From: Gemmatimonadaceae bacterium
Lineage (GTDB): Bacteria; Gemmatimonadota; Gemmatimonadetes; Gemmatimonadales; Gemmatimonadaceae
DNA length: 64,000 bases
Direction: 5' to 3'
Assembly (NCBI GenBank): GCA_020846935.1
Contig: JADLCY010000008.1
Coordinates: 124,001-188,000 of the forward strand
The notes under the pieces: generated by a model
The model's database searches: none
Told to the model about the DNA's origin: nothing
Seen by the model: only the letters and a program-made list of their open reading frames with translations
Position numbers and translations under genes: made by a program
Shown: piece by piece, positions 24,813 through 34,515 of the stretch
How positions within the stretch are numbered: the first letter of the stretch is position 1
How the letters are laid out: each line of letters begins with the position of its first letter

Positions 24813-26209
24813 GGGCGACCTCCAGAGGGTGAGAGCCGTGTCTCGCCGCGCCCCCAGCCCGTGGCAACGACCAACGGCACCGTCACGGCGAGAACCCAGG
24901 CGTATGTGTTGAACATACCGGCGGCGAGCGGCGAGACCCGCGGCATCCCCTGCGCCGCCGCGCCGCCGCTCGCGTTGGACGCAATGATCGTGGGCAGGAA
25001 CCACGGCAGGAGGAAGGGCCAGGTGCACACGGTCATGTCGAGCAGGTTCGTCCGACGATAAGCACTGAGTCCAGCGCTCTGGCCGATTTCGCGAACCAGG
25101 GCGCCCACGCTCAGCATCGCGACCACGCTGTGGGTGGTAAGCAGCACCGCGGCCGACACGAGTCCGACGGTCCACCATTCCGCGCGACGCGGGTCCGCGG
25201 TGCCGTGCTGCAGCGCGCGCGTGAGCCGCTCGAGCACACCCGAAGCCTGAACACCTCCCACCAGCCCCATGAGCAGGATCGTGAAGATGGAGATGCCAAC
25301 GCCGCGCCCCAGGCCATCGATCACGAGCCCGCGCGCGCCGAACGCCGTTCGATCGACATACATCACGCGCTCCAGCGGCACGAGACCAAGCGACACGGCC
25401 AGCACGAGCGCGAGGACGATGCCGGCGAGCAATCCCTCCAGCAGGTGTCGGCGACGTGCCAACAGCACGATCACCGCCACCGGCACCGCGAGCAGCGGCA
25501 GTGCGCGCGAGGAACCCGTGGCCACACCGCTGCCAACCGCCACCGCGCCCGATGGCGCCGAGAGCGCCGCCAGCAGGATGCTCACCCCCAGCGCCACGAG
25601 GCCCGCCGGCACGACGTATTTGAGGCGACTGCGCACGGATCCGGGCACGTCGGTGTGCTGCGAACCTGCGCTGGCGATGCTGGTGTCGGACACCGGCGAG
25701 ATGGAGTCGCCCCACGTGGAACCGGCCAGAATCGCTCCCATCAATACGGCGGGCGCTGCACCGAGCGGCCCTCCTGCCTGATAGAGCAGCGGTCCGGCGA
25801 CGAGCAGCGTGCCGAACGAGGTACCGGTCGCCGTGGAGACCACGGCACACGCAACGAAGGCGAGCCCCACGTACGCGGCCGCACCCAGGCCAGCTCCACT
25901 CGCGAGCCACACGATGGATTGCACCACGCCGGACTCGGTGAGCACCAGGCCAAGCACGCCCGAGAGCAGCCACGCCACCACCATCAGGGCAACGATCGGT
26001 TGCCCCATGCCGGCAAGGACAGCGTCGGCGTAGGCATCCGGGCGCCGCGCCATCACCAGGCCCACGGCAAGCGCGGCGAGGATCACCGGCCAGAATCCGC
26101 GCTCGTCAGGCGCCCCGAGCACGGCGAGGGTGAGCACGCCGGCGAGGAATACGCCAAACGGCGCAAGGGCGCCGAGCAGGCCGCCGCGAAACTCGATGGG
26201 GGTCGTCAC
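24809..26209 (-). CDS. NhaC-family Na+/H+ antiporter
   Basis: A 466-residue inner-membrane protein with about 11-12 hydrophobic helices. GTG 26209 is chosen because residues upstream are not membrane-like and overlap the divergent gene. Family landmarks include STATGTSFGTLLVAGPLLYQ and GAILAGSTWGDSISPVSDTS, the region holding conserved Asp and Ser residues in NhaC transporters, and TTHSVVAMLSVGALVRE. It would exchange Na+ (or another substrate such as malate in MleN-type relatives) for protons. Coupled by a GTGA overlap to the cyclase gene. Confidence 0.88.
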   Translation of the reverse strand: MTTPIEFRGGLLGALAPFGVFLAGVLTLAVLGAPDERGFWPVILAALAVGLVMARRPDAYADAVLAGMGQPIVALMVVAWLLSGVLGLVLTESGVVQSIVWLASGAGLGAAAYVGLAFVACAVVSTATGTSFGTLLVAGPLLYQAGGPLGAAPAVLMGAILAGSTWGDSISPVSDTSIASAGSQHTDVPGSVRSRLKYVVPAGLVALGVSILLAALSAPSGAVAVGSGVATGSSRALPLLAVPVAVIVLLARRRHLLEGLLAGIVLALVLAVSLGLVPLERVMYVDRTAFGARGLVIDGLGRGVGISIFTILLMGLVGGVQASGVLERLTRALQHGTADPRRAEWWTVGLVSAAVLLTTHSVVAMLSVGALVREIGQSAGLSAYRRTNLLDMTVCTWPFLLPWFLPTIIASNASGGAAAQGMPRVSPLAAGMFNTYAWVLAVTVPLVVATGWGRGETRLSPSGGRP

Positions 26210-26254
26210 CGCGTTATCATACGCGCAAGCCGTTCCCGTGGAAGGAGAGTCGAC

Positions 26255-26596
26255 ATGCCTGACGACACGTTCACGCTCTACGACCTGCGGATCGAGGTGA
26301 TCGCCACGGAGCGCGCGATGGTGTGCAACCATCGGCCCGGCGACTGGTTTGCGCTCTCGGGCGAGAGCCTTCGCTTTCCCGATGGCCAGACGTTTCCGCT
26401 CTATCCGCTCGCCGCGCTGCTCCCGCTGCTTCCGGCCAAGCAGCGAATGACGCACGCGGCGGACTGGATGACGACCGACACCGACGTCGCGTGCCCCGAC
26501 CCAAACTGCGGCGCGCGGTTCCGCATCACCCGCACCGGCGTGCGCACGTTCCGACACGGCGACGTGACCGTGGTGCCGATGCCCGACGCGACCTGA
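26255..26596 (+). CDS. TIGR04076-like small protein with CxxxxC
   Basis: A 113-residue protein, ATG 26255 with GGAGAG upstream. The CNHRPGDWFALSGESLRFP segment and YPLAALLPLLPAKQR match the TIGR04076 family of small cytoplasmic proteins of unknown function. ACPDPNCGARFRITRTG adds two Cys that, with the first CNH motif, could bind a metal. Divergent from the antiporter gene with a short shared promoter region. Confidence 0.7.
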   Translation: MPDDTFTLYDLRIEVIATERAMVCNHRPGDWFALSGESLRFPDGQTFPLYPLAALLPLLPAKQRMTHAADWMTTDTDVACPDPNCGARFRITRTGVRTFRHGDVTVVPMPDAT

Positions 26597-26721
26597 GCCC
26601 GGGCACCGTCACGCGTGAACGGCGACCCGTCCCCACTCGCGCCGCCTTGCTCCCACGCACCGATGGCATCGCCCACCTGGCGGGCTAGATTTTCACGCTT
26701 GGCCCCAACAAGGACTCGACC

Positions 26722-27279
26722 ATGACGCTTCGCCGCTCTCTCGCGCTGGCCTTTGCCGCCGTCGCTCTGACCAGCGCCGCCGCCGGCGCCCAGAACACCA
26801 CGCTCATTCCCGACCTGCTGCGCGACCTGGCCGAGGTCGAGGAAAAGCTCACCGGGCTCGCCAAGGCGATTCCGGCGGACAAGTACGGCTGGCGCCCCAG
26901 CGCAGGCACCCGCTCGGTCGGCGAAGTCGTGATGCACGTCGCAAGCGACAACTACTTCATTCCCGCCGCGGGTGCGGGCATGCCCGCCCCCGCCGCAACG
27001 GGCATCAAGGTCGACGACTACAAGACCGTCTCGGCGTACGAGTCACGAAAGGTGACGCCCGCGCAGGCGCTGAAGGAAATGGAAGCCTCGTTTGCGTTCC
27101 TCAAGAAGGCGATGCAGGGCGCATCACCGGCGAGCCTCAACACGAAGCAGAAGGTCTTTGGCATGGAGATGACCGGGCAACAGCTGTGGATCCTCACCGC
27201 GACGCATCTGCACGAGCATCTGGGTCAGCTGATCGCGTACGCTCGCAGCAACAACGTGGTCCCGCCCTGGAGCAAGTGA
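26722..27279 (+). CDS. Exported DinB-family protein
   Basis: A 185-residue protein with a signal peptide (cleavage at AAAGAQ) followed by a four-helix DinB/DUF664 domain. Metal-binding His candidates are VVMHVASDNY and the HLHEHLGQLIAY pair near the C-terminus, the triad typical of the DinB-like metalloenzyme fold; GWRPSAGTRSVGEVV is the usual segment before the first His. DinB-like enzymes include thiol transferases and maleylpyruvate isomerase relatives. Exported versions are common in Gemmatimonadota and Acidobacteria. The function is unknown. Confidence 0.85.
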   Translation: MTLRRSLALAFAAVALTSAAAGAQNTTLIPDLLRDLAEVEEKLTGLAKAIPADKYGWRPSAGTRSVGEVVMHVASDNYFIPAAGAGMPAPAATGIKVDDYKTVSAYESRKVTPAQALKEMEASFAFLKKAMQGASPASLNTKQKVFGMEMTGQQLWILTATHLHEHLGQLIAYARSNNVVPPWSK

Positions 27280-27322
27280 TCGTCAACCGATCGCCGGCGT
27301 CACGAACTCGCCGGCGATCACC

Positions 27323-28345
27323 GTGAGTGTTCCGCGGGTCTCCCTGGCCCCCGGCTATGCGATCTCCCGCCTGCTCAAGGGCGGGTGGCAGCTGGCCGGG
27401 GGCCATGGCGTCGTGGACCCGGAGGCCGCGTGGCGTGACATGGACGCGTTCGTCGAGGCGGGGATCACCACGTTCGACTGCGCCGACATCTACTCCGGCG
27501 TCGAGTCGCTGCTCGGTGGCTACCTGCGCCGGACAACGCACGACGTGCAGGTGCATACCAAGTGCGTGCCCGACCTCGACCGGCTCACCACGCTGACACC
27601 GGCCGACCTGCGCCGCACCGTCGAGCGCTCGCGCGAGCGCCTGGGTGTCGACGTCCTGGATCTGGTCCAGTTCCACTGGTGGGACCTCACGGTCGGCGAC
27701 CCGATCGCCGCCCTGCGCGCGTTAGGCGCGTTGCGCGACGAGGGACTCGTGCGGCACATAGGCCTCACCAACTTTGCCAGCGCGCCGCTCCGGGCGATCC
27801 TGGACGCGGGCATCGGCGTCGTCTCGCACCAGGTGCAGTACTCCCTGCTCGATCGCCGGCCGGCGCGCGCCGTGGCGCCGCTCTGCGCCGAGCACGGCAT
27901 CGGGCTGCTGTGTTACGGCGCGCTCGCCGGCGGCTTCATGCACGAACGCTGGCTCGGCGCGCCGGACCCGACCCTTCCCCTCGAAAACCGCTCGCTGGTG
28001 AAGTACCGCCTCATCATCGAGGAGTGCGGCGGATGGGCCGCGTTCCAGGCGCTGCTCGCCGTGCTCGCCGACGTCGCCGCAGCGCACGGTACCGGCATTG
28101 GCGCGGTTGCCATTCGATGGGTGCTCGACCAACCGGGCGTCGCGGGCGTCATCGTCGGCGCAAGGCACGCCGGGCACCTCCAGGATTCCCTCGCCGCGCT
28201 GCACCTCGTGCTCGATGATGGCCAGCGGCAACGCGTGGCCGATGCACTCGCCCAACTACGGCACCCTCCGGGCGACGTCTACGAACTCGAACGCGACCGC
28301 GAGGGACCGCACGGACGCATCATGCGCTACAACCTGAACGGCTAA
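27323..28345 (+). CDS. Aldo/keto reductase family oxidoreductase
   Basis: A 340-residue NAD(P)H-dependent TIM-barrel oxidoreductase, GTG start. The catalytic tetrad is complete: Asp and Tyr in DCADIYSG, Lys in VHTKCVPD, His in VQFHWWD. The cofactor-binding C-terminal segment (GVAGVIVGARHAGHLQDSLA) is intact. The substrate is unknown; the sequence resembles the L-fucose/L-galactose dehydrogenase-like branch. It is not clearly linked to its neighbours. Confidence 0.9.
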   Translation: MSVPRVSLAPGYAISRLLKGGWQLAGGHGVVDPEAAWRDMDAFVEAGITTFDCADIYSGVESLLGGYLRRTTHDVQVHTKCVPDLDRLTTLTPADLRRTVERSRERLGVDVLDLVQFHWWDLTVGDPIAALRALGALRDEGLVRHIGLTNFASAPLRAILDAGIGVVSHQVQYSLLDRRPARAVAPLCAEHGIGLLCYGALAGGFMHERWLGAPDPTLPLENRSLVKYRLIIEECGGWAAFQALLAVLADVAAAHGTGIGAVAIRWVLDQPGVAGVIVGARHAGHLQDSLAALHLVLDDGQRQRVADALAQLRHPPGDVYELERDREGPHGRIMRYNLNG

Positions 28346-28530
28346 GGCGCATCGCGGGGCCACACTGGCGCCGGCACGTCAGGGAGCGGTCATCAGCTCA
28401 CCGCCTTCCGGTTGCGACGTTTGCGGAAACCTGACCGGGAGCGGTCGATCTCCACGTCGCAGGCCTTCCGTGGCGTTGCGTGGGCGTTGCGCGCTTGCTC
28501 CACGGGCCCGAGGCGCATATCGTCCCTGCC

Positions 28531-28668
28531 ATGCTCCACACCGTCGAGACCTGGCGACCGGGAACTTCCGGAGACAGCAGACGCCACTGGCGTCGCTGAC
28601 CCGACCCGTCTGACCGCGCGATCACCGCGCGGAACGCCTTCTCGACCACGAAGTCCACCACGGACTTC
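28531..28668 (+). promoter_or_regulatory. Candidate trp leader peptide and attenuator
   Basis: A short ORF (28531-28599, 22 codons) holds two Trp codons, at 28552 and 28588, the second only two codons before its stop. Two hairpins follow before trpE: CCGCGCG/CGCGCGG (28614-28632, loop ATCAC) and GAAGTCC/GGACTTC (28650-28668, loop ACCAC). The layout matches ribosome-stalling attenuation of trp operons. No U tract follows either hairpin and the leader ribosome site is weak, so termination might instead be Rho-linked or the second hairpin could control translation. Confidence 0.5.
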
Positions 28669-28689
28669 AGCACCCCGGAGCATCCCGAA

Positions 28690-30171
28690 ATGCACGACGC
28701 GGAGTTCGCGCGCCTTGCCGCCCTCGGCTACAACCGCATCCCACTCGTCCTCGAGACCTTTGCCGATCTCGAGACACCGCTTTCGATCTATCTCAAGCTC
28801 GCCGCGGGGCCCTACTCGTACCTGCTCGAGTCGGTCCAGGGCGGTGAACGATTCGCGCGCTACTCGTTCATCGGTCTCCCGGCGTCGAGTCGCCTGGTGG
28901 TCCGAGGTCATGATGTGCAGGTGCTGCACGGCGAGAACGTGACGGAACGCGCCACGGTCGAGGATCCACTCGGGTTCGTGCGAGACTATCTCGCACGGTT
29001 CTCCGTGGCTCCCGTGCCGCACCTACCGCGCTTCTGCGGTGGGCTCGTGGGCTACATCGGCTACGAGGCGGTGAAGTGGGTGGAGCGCAAGCTCGCCGCC
29101 CGACCGACCAAGCCCGATCCGATCGACGCGCCCGATGCCGTGCTGCTCCTGTCGGAGGAAGTCGCGATCGTCGACAACCTGGCGGGAACGTTGACCCTCG
29201 TGGTGTTCGTCGACCCGCGCAACCCGATGGCGCTGCGGCACGGACGTGAGCGGCTGGAGCACTTGCGGGACCGGCTGCGACGCCCGCTGGAAGCGCCCGC
29301 GCACCTCGCCGTGGCCGATGCCGAAGCCGTCTCCAACACGAGCCGCGATGCGTACCTGCACGCGGTCGACGTGGCCAAGCGCTACATCGTCGACGGCGAC
29401 GCGATGCAGGTGCAGGTGTCGCAACGGTTCTCGCGCCCGTTTGCCGCCGAGCCGCTGGCGCTCTACCGCTGCCTGCGCACGCTCAATCCGTCGCCCTACA
29501 TGATGTACTTCGATCTCCGCGATCTGCACATCGTCAGCGCGTCACCGGAGATCCTCGTGCGCAAGGAAGGTGACCGCATCACCGTGCGACCGATTGCAGG
29601 CACGCGTCGACGCGGCACGACGGCTGACGAAGACGCCGCACTCGCCGCCGATCTCCTCGCCGATCCCAAGGAGCGGGCAGAGCACGTCATGCTCATCGAC
29701 CTCGGTCGCAACGATGTCGGTCGCATCGCCGAGACGGGCTCGGTGCGGGTGACGGAGCAGATGGTCATCGAGCGCTACTCGCACGTGATGCACAGCGTAT
29801 CGAACGTCGACGGCCGCCTCCCCGCCGCACGCGATGCCGTGGACGTCCTCCGCGCCACGTTCCCGGCCGGCACGGTGACCGGCGCGCCCAAGGTGCGGGC
29901 GATGGAGATCATCGACGAGCTCGAACCGGTCGCACGCGGCGTGTATGCCGGCGCCGCGGGTTACCTCGGGTTCCACGGCGACATGGACATGGCCATCGCC
30001 ATTCGAACCGGGGTCGTGAAGGACGGCGTCCTCCACGTGCAGGCCGCGGCCGGCGTCGTGGCCGACTCGGTGCCCGAGCGCGAGTGGGAGGAGACGAACA
30101 TCAAGGCCCGCGCGCTGCTGCGCGCCGCGGAAATGGCGTCCCGTGGACTCGAAGCGCGCAGGGAGGCCTGA
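28690..30171 (+). CDS. trpE: Anthranilate synthase component I
   Basis: A 493-residue enzyme converting chorismate and ammonia (from the TrpG partner) to anthranilate, the first committed step of tryptophan synthesis. The N-terminal Trp-feedback site has LLESVQGGERFARYSFIG. The chorismate-binding domain shows NPSPYMMYF, IAGTRRRGTT, LIDLGRNDVGRIAETG, YSHVMHSVSNV and FPAGTVTGAPKVRAMEII. Length is typical. The TrpG gene follows after three bases. Regulation by the upstream leader is likely. Confidence 0.96.
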   Translation: MHDAEFARLAALGYNRIPLVLETFADLETPLSIYLKLAAGPYSYLLESVQGGERFARYSFIGLPASSRLVVRGHDVQVLHGENVTERATVEDPLGFVRDYLARFSVAPVPHLPRFCGGLVGYIGYEAVKWVERKLAARPTKPDPIDAPDAVLLLSEEVAIVDNLAGTLTLVVFVDPRNPMALRHGRERLEHLRDRLRRPLEAPAHLAVADAEAVSNTSRDAYLHAVDVAKRYIVDGDAMQVQVSQRFSRPFAAEPLALYRCLRTLNPSPYMMYFDLRDLHIVSASPEILVRKEGDRITVRPIAGTRRRGTTADEDAALAADLLADPKERAEHVMLIDLGRNDVGRIAETGSVRVTEQMVIERYSHVMHSVSNVDGRLPAARDAVDVLRATFPAGTVTGAPKVRAMEIIDELEPVARGVYAGAAGYLGFHGDMDMAIAIRTGVVKDGVLHVQAAAGVVADSVPEREWEETNIKARALLRAAEMASRGLEARREA

Positions 30172-30174
30172 GCC

Positions 30175-30756
30175 ATGATCCTCATGATCGACAACTACGA
30201 CTCGTTCACCTTCAACATCGTCCAGTACCTCGGCGAACTCGGGGCGAACGTGCGCGTGGTGCGCAACGACGAAATGCCGGTGGACGATCTGCTGGCCCTC
30301 GGCCCTGAGCGGGTCGTCGTCTCTCCGGGTCCATGTGCGCCCGATCAGGCGGGCGTCTCGCTCGAGGTCATCACGCGCTTCGCCGGGCGGGTGCCCGTGC
30401 TCGGCGTGTGCCTGGGTCATCAGGCGATTGGTCAGGCGTTCGGCGGCCAGGTGGTCCACGCGCAGGAACTCATGCACGGCAAGGTCTCGCCCGTCGAGCA
30501 CCTTGGCGTCGGCGTCTTTGCCGGACTGCCCACGCCGTTCATCGCCACCCGGTATCACTCACTCGCTGTCGCGCGTTCGACGCTCCCCGCGCAACTCGAG
30601 GTCACGGCCTGGACCGCCGATGGTGAGATCATGGGACTGCGTCACCGCACGCTCGACGTCGAAGGCGTCCAGTTCCATCCCGAGTCGATCCTCACCGAAC
30701 ACGGACACGCGCTGCTGCGAAACTTTCTTACCCGGCCGGCAACACCGTCAGCGTGA
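30175..30756 (+). CDS. trpG: Anthranilate/aminodeoxychorismate synthase glutaminase subunit
   Basis: A 193-residue class I glutamine amidotransferase that supplies ammonia to TrpE (and possibly to PabB, as in amphibolic TrpG/PabA). Catalytic triad: C79 in LGVCLGHQ, H168 and E170 in VQFHPES. The [15 protein letters not shown] start and [11 protein letters not shown] oxyanion segment are canonical. GGAGGC within the trpE end is the ribosome site. No other trp genes follow: the 3' end overlaps a convergent lipoprotein gene by 29 bases, so the operon stops here. Confidence 0.95.
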   Translation: MILMIDNYDSFTFNIVQYLGELGANVRVVRNDEMPVDDLLALGPERVVVSPGPCAPDQAGVSLEVITRFAGRVPVLGVCLGHQAIGQAFGGQVVHAQELMHGKVSPVEHLGVGVFAGLPTPFIATRYHSLAVARSTLPAQLEVTAWTADGEIMGLRHRTLDVEGVQFHPESILTEHGHALLRNFLTRPATPSA

Positions 30757-32104
30757 ACGTTACGTCCACCGGCGCCACGCCAGCGGCTGCGAGACGGATG
30801 GTGACGAGATAGGTACCTGGCACCGCGCTCGCGCTCGCGGTGAACCCGACGGAAACCGTGTCGCCGGTCGTCGGATTCTCCCCGAACGTGACGCTCACCT
30901 CGGCAGGTGCCGAGAGCACGGAGAGCGTGACCGGGGCAGTGAGGTTGGTGCGCGTGAGGCGCAGGGACCCGGTCCCGCTCCCGCTCCCTGCCTGCACGGT
31001 CACGGACTCCGGCACGGCGATGGCCGCGAGTGATGGCGCACCGGCCACGACGAGGTCGAGGTTGGTGCTGAAGCTGGGTACGCCGTCCGCCGACGCCGTG
31101 ACCGTGAGCGGATGGAAGCCGGGTGGCGTCGACGGACTCACGAAGAGCGTAAGCATCGCCGACGCGGACGTCGTCACCATGGGTGCGAAGACTGCCACCA
31201 CACCTTCAGGCAACCCGGCTGCGCTCAGCGTCACGTCGCCCGTGAAGTTGCGCCGTTGAATGGTGACGACGGCCGTTCCGGGTGCATCGGGGCGCGCGGT
31301 GACTCGCGCCGGCGTCAGCACGATCCCGAGACTCGCCACCGACGGCGAGAGCACGCGCAGGCGCAACGCCGCGCTGGCTTCAGGGATGCCCTGCCCGATC
31401 GCGAGCAGCTGCAATACATAGACGCCCGGCAGCACGTCGGGCCCCGCCGAGATGACGGCAGTAGCGAGGCTCCCGGTGGCCGGTGCATCCGGGAAGGTGA
31501 TGCGCACACCGGGCGGCGCGCCGTCCGTGTCAAACACGACCGGGCCGGTAAAGCTGAACCGCGCGATGTCCAACGTGATCGTGCCGGATCCTCCGGCGAT
31601 CACCGAAATGGAGTCCGGCTTGGGCGTGAGCACGATCTCGGGGGCACGCGTGATCGTGATCGTGACCGGAAGTGCCTGCGCATTCACGCGGCTCGACGAC
31701 GCGGTGATGACCGCCGTGTAGGCGCCGGGTCGCGCGGTCCGGTCCACCGCGAGCACGAGGGTGCTCGCGAGTGACGTCGCCGGCAGGACGGACATGGTGA
31801 AGGCACCGGTGACTCCGGTGGGCAGATCACTGACCGTGAGGCGGACGTCGTCCGGTAGGTTGGTGCGTGTGAGGACGACCTGCACCAGCGCTTCCTGTCC
31901 GGCGTGCAGCGTGACCGCCGATGACGAGAGCGTCAGCGCAAGCGCTGGTACTGGCGGTGGCGGTGTAGGGGTGGAGTCCGTGCTCCCGCAGGCGATCAGC
32001 GCGGCGTTCGCGAGGAGCGACAGCCAGCGGCGCGCGCGCAGCGAGAGGGGCGTGCCGGAAGGTTCAGGTGCCGAGGAGTGCGTCCGCGATCGTGGCGATC
32101 TCAT
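30728..32104 (-). CDS. Lipoprotein with tandem Ig-like repeats
   Basis: A 458-residue surface protein. The lipobox is ALIACGS; start ATG 32104 overlaps the upstream gene by 41 bases and is the nearest start codon. After a Pro-rich linker, four or more units of about 90 residues repeat an R-x-N-F/L-T-x-x-V-x-L pattern ([54 protein letters not shown]), alternating with P-G-x-Y/H strands. This is a bacterial Ig-like/BACON-type stack extending from the outer membrane. No enzymatic domain is visible; adhesion or structural use is inferred. Confidence 0.8.
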   Translation of the reverse strand: MRSPRSRTHSSAPEPSGTPLSLRARRWLSLLANAALIACGSTDSTPTPPPPVPALALTLSSSAVTLHAGQEALVQVVLTRTNLPDDVRLTVSDLPTGVTGAFTMSVLPATSLASTLVLAVDRTARPGAYTAVITASSSRVNAQALPVTITITRAPEIVLTPKPDSISVIAGGSGTITLDIARFSFTGPVVFDTDGAPPGVRITFPDAPATGSLATAVISAGPDVLPGVYVLQLLAIGQGIPEASAALRLRVLSPSVASLGIVLTPARVTARPDAPGTAVVTIQRRNFTGDVTLSAAGLPEGVVAVFAPMVTTSASAMLTLFVSPSTPPGFHPLTVTASADGVPSFSTNLDLVVAGAPSLAAIAVPESVTVQAGSGSGTGSLRLTRTNLTAPVTLSVLSAPAEVSVTFGENPTTGDTVSVGFTASASAVPGTYLVTIRLAAAGVAPVDVTFTLTVLPAG

Positions 32105-33182
32105 CTGCTTCGCGCCACGCCTGGGCGAGGTCGGCCAATTCACCTTCCATGGCACGACGCTCACTTTCTTCATGGGCGGCGATTTCGAGCGCAACACGAT
32201 CTACCAATGGTACGTCGAGCAACGTCGTAGCGGGATCGCTGCCGATCCCTCCGCGCCCCCAGAACGTGCGTCCCGTGAGCCGCCACGCCAGGCGTTCGGT
32301 TTCGCTGGTGGCCAGCTCGAGCATTTCCACGTTTGTGACGGGCGACACATCGGCGTCTTCGCGCCCCCATGAGGAGCGAAGCGCGATGGTGAGCACCCGA
32401 TTGAAGTAGCTGTCGGGCCGCGCCGACTCCTCGACCTTCGCGACCGCCGCGGTGAGCAGGTCGTGCGAGAAGCCGCGCCCGCGTTCGGTACCATTGATGA
32501 CGGCAAGCATGCGCGCGACGGTACGCACGCCGGCTTCACCCTCGAGCGTAAGCACTCCCTGGTCATGCGGTACGGCGAGCGACCAGGGTCTCCCGGGTTC
32601 GGGGCGCATGAGGCTGGCCCCGACGAGGTGTCGGAGCCTGATGATCGCCACCGGAAGGTCCGTGGATGGAGCGTTCGCCGCTGGCAGATGCACGACATCC
32701 GCGACCCGGTGGCCGTACACGCCGAGGACGACGTCGGCGAGGGCGCGGCGTGCTCCGGTGCGATGCGGTCCGGTGGCCGCGAGGAGGCGTCGCAGGCCGC
32801 GCACGGCGAGGCCGGCCATGCCGCCTAACGCGCGCGCGTCGCGGGGCCGACGCCTGGTGAGCATGCGCCCGTAGCGCCACGCCGCGACTTCGGGACGCAG
32901 GGCCGGCCCGATACGGATGAGGTCGAGGTCGCCCTGGAGCCACGCGAGACCAACGTTCCCCGATGAGTAGCGCAGGCTCGTCGCGCGGAATCTCCGCTCG
33001 CATTCGTCCAGCGTTTCCCAGCGTTCCTCGATCGGGGCGAGGTTCCAGCGGGCGCACAGGGGGCACACGGCCCAGAGGCATCCGCGGCCGGGGTCAAAGG
33101 CGACCCGCCGCGCGATACGAAACGTCTCGAGCACGGTGTTCGTGCCGAGCGGTCCGTAGCAGAACGTGCAGGTGGTGTACAT
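32064..33182 (-). CDS. Hypothetical protein with N-terminal zinc-ribbon-like cysteines
   Basis: A 372-residue soluble protein starting at ATG 33182. The N-terminus has two Cys pairs, CTFC (residues 5-8) and CPLC in AVCPLCARW, consistent with a zinc ribbon. A long helical and beta region follows, ending in a charged helix (HEESERRAMEGELADLAQAW). No signal peptide. I recognise no named family. It overlaps the downstream lipoprotein gene and is probably co-transcribed with it. Confidence 0.65.
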   Translation of the reverse strand: MYTTCTFCYGPLGTNTVLETFRIARRVAFDPGRGCLWAVCPLCARWNLAPIEERWETLDECERRFRATSLRYSSGNVGLAWLQGDLDLIRIGPALRPEVAAWRYGRMLTRRRPRDARALGGMAGLAVRGLRRLLAATGPHRTGARRALADVVLGVYGHRVADVVHLPAANAPSTDLPVAIIRLRHLVGASLMRPEPGRPWSLAVPHDQGVLTLEGEAGVRTVARMLAVINGTERGRGFSHDLLTAAVAKVEESARPDSYFNRVLTIALRSSWGREDADVSPVTNVEMLELATSETERLAWRLTGRTFWGRGGIGSDPATTLLDVPLVDRVALEIAAHEESERRAMEGELADLAQAWREADEIATIADALLGT

Positions 33183-33472
33183 CGTCGCCGGCTGCTCGGG
33201 TCGCAGGTGCCGCCGAGGAGAGGCTACCGAGCGGGTGTCGTCGCCACCAGTCCGGCGGGATGGGCCGAGCCCGACGCCCGACCGGAGGCCGGAGCCCGGG
33301 GCGCACCGACCGGCGCCGTGGACCGTGAATTGGAGTTCACGAATGGTCGGGCGGCGTGCGCGGGGGCCACCGACGGCTCCGGAGCGCGGTTGCAGGTGAT
33401 CGTTAGGTGGGCGCCGGCACGCCCTGCCCCATTGCCCTGCGTTCCCAGCTGCGCTATTGGTAAGGCACACAC

Positions 33473-33850
33473 ATGAACGTTCACCCTTCCACGCCCCACA
33501 TCATGGCCTCCCGCAAGCGCAGACCAGGATCCGATGCGACGAGGAGCCGCCGCAGGCGGCCCGCCACGACGAAGCGCCGGGCGCCAAAGCGCGGAGCGTC
33601 GCCCGGCTTCCCCAAGGGCAGCAAGCATCCCTCCGCACAGCTCACGCTGGCGCAGGTGAAGGCCCTGCGGGCCGGAAAGCACGATCACCAGCCGTATGCG
33701 CGGCTCGCGGCCAAATGGGGCGTGAGTCCCGCGGCCATTTCGCTCGCTCGCACTGGCCGCACGTGGTCGTGGGTACCCGGGGCCCGCAAGCCCATCAAGC
33801 CTACCGACCCAAAGCGGCATCGCAAACGGGCGACCGGTCGCGCCCGATAG
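33473..33850 (+). CDS. Small basic helix-turn-helix protein
   Basis: A 125-residue, very basic protein. ATG 33473 is chosen for the TAAGG six or seven bases upstream; ATG 33503 lacks a ribosome site. Residues of about 15-45 are Arg/Lys-rich and disordered, like a histone tail. The rest holds a helix-turn-helix: LTLAQVKALRAGKHDHQPYA then RLAAKWGVSPAAISLARTGR and TWSWVPG. This module is like those in phage and homing-endonuclease DNA-binding proteins. A nucleoid-associated or regulatory role is inferred. A Lys/Arg-rich tail ends the protein. Confidence 0.55.
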   Translation: MNVHPSTPHIMASRKRRPGSDATRSRRRRPATTKRRAPKRGASPGFPKGSKHPSAQLTLAQVKALRAGKHDHQPYARLAAKWGVSPAAISLARTGRTWSWVPGARKPIKPTDPKRHRKRATGRAR

Positions 33851-33854
33851 CGTT

Positions 33855-33879
33855 CCCCGGCGACCGGCCGGTCTCGGGG
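33855..33879 (+). terminator. GC-rich hairpin after the basic HTH gene
   Basis: CCCCG and CGGGG arms enclose the palindrome GACCGGCCGGTC four bases after the stop codon. There is no T run, so it may stabilise the 3' end rather than terminate on its own. Confidence 0.35.
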
Positions 33880-33974
33880 GCGACGAGGGCGTGGGAGCCC
33901 TCGCCAGGGGCGGCTACCTCACGGCTCGTCCCGTGCCGTTACCGACGCGCCATGGCCCCGATAGTTTGCGGGCC

Positions 33975-34445
33975 ATGCGCGCTCGCCTCCTTTCACCACT
34001 CGCCGCCGCCTCGCTCGCCTGTCATCAGGAACCCACGGTGGCCAAGCTGGGCACCGATCCGGTGTCGATCTCGCTGTCCGTCTCGACGCAGGTACTCCGG
34101 GCCGGCCAGGCGGACACGCTGCGCGTCGTAGTCACGAACAACGTCGATGGCGCGGTTCGGCTGAACTTCCCGACGCCCTGCCAGGTGTACTTCACCATTC
34201 GGTCGCAGGCCGGAGAGATCGTCACGCCACGCGACGGGCGACCGGGCTGCCTCCCGGTGGGGTCAAGACTCAACCTGCCGCTCGGCGGATCGCAGACCTT
34301 TACGGCGATCTGGACCGGAGGCTACGACTTCAACCCACCCGGGACACCGGCGCGAGTACCGCCCGGCTCCTACTTCGTGTCGGCCGCACTGATCGCGACC
34401 GGCTATTCCACCGTGGCGCCGGCGTTCAAGGTCGAGGTGGAATAG
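33975..34445 (+). CDS. Lipoprotein with BsuPI-like domain
   Basis: A 156-residue lipoprotein, ATG 33975 giving the signal LLSPLAAASLAC. The mature part is a beta-sandwich of the BsuPI (intracellular proteinase inhibitor) type: LRAGQADTLRVVVTNNVDGA, CQVYFTIRSQAGEIV, PLGGSQTFTAIWTGGYDF. In Bacillus the domain inhibits serine proteases; many exported homologues have unknown roles. It precedes the exported dipeptidase by 70 bases and could share its promoter. Confidence 0.65.
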   Translation: MRARLLSPLAAASLACHQEPTVAKLGTDPVSISLSVSTQVLRAGQADTLRVVVTNNVDGAVRLNFPTPCQVYFTIRSQAGEIVTPRDGRPGCLPVGSRLNLPLGGSQTFTAIWTGGYDFNPPGTPARVPPGSYFVSAALIATGYSTVAPAFKVEVE

Positions 34446-34515
34446 TCCGTTGCTTCGGGAGTAGGATACGGAGCGGTTCCGCTCCCTCCCCGCTCCGACC
34501 TCAGACGCCACCATC

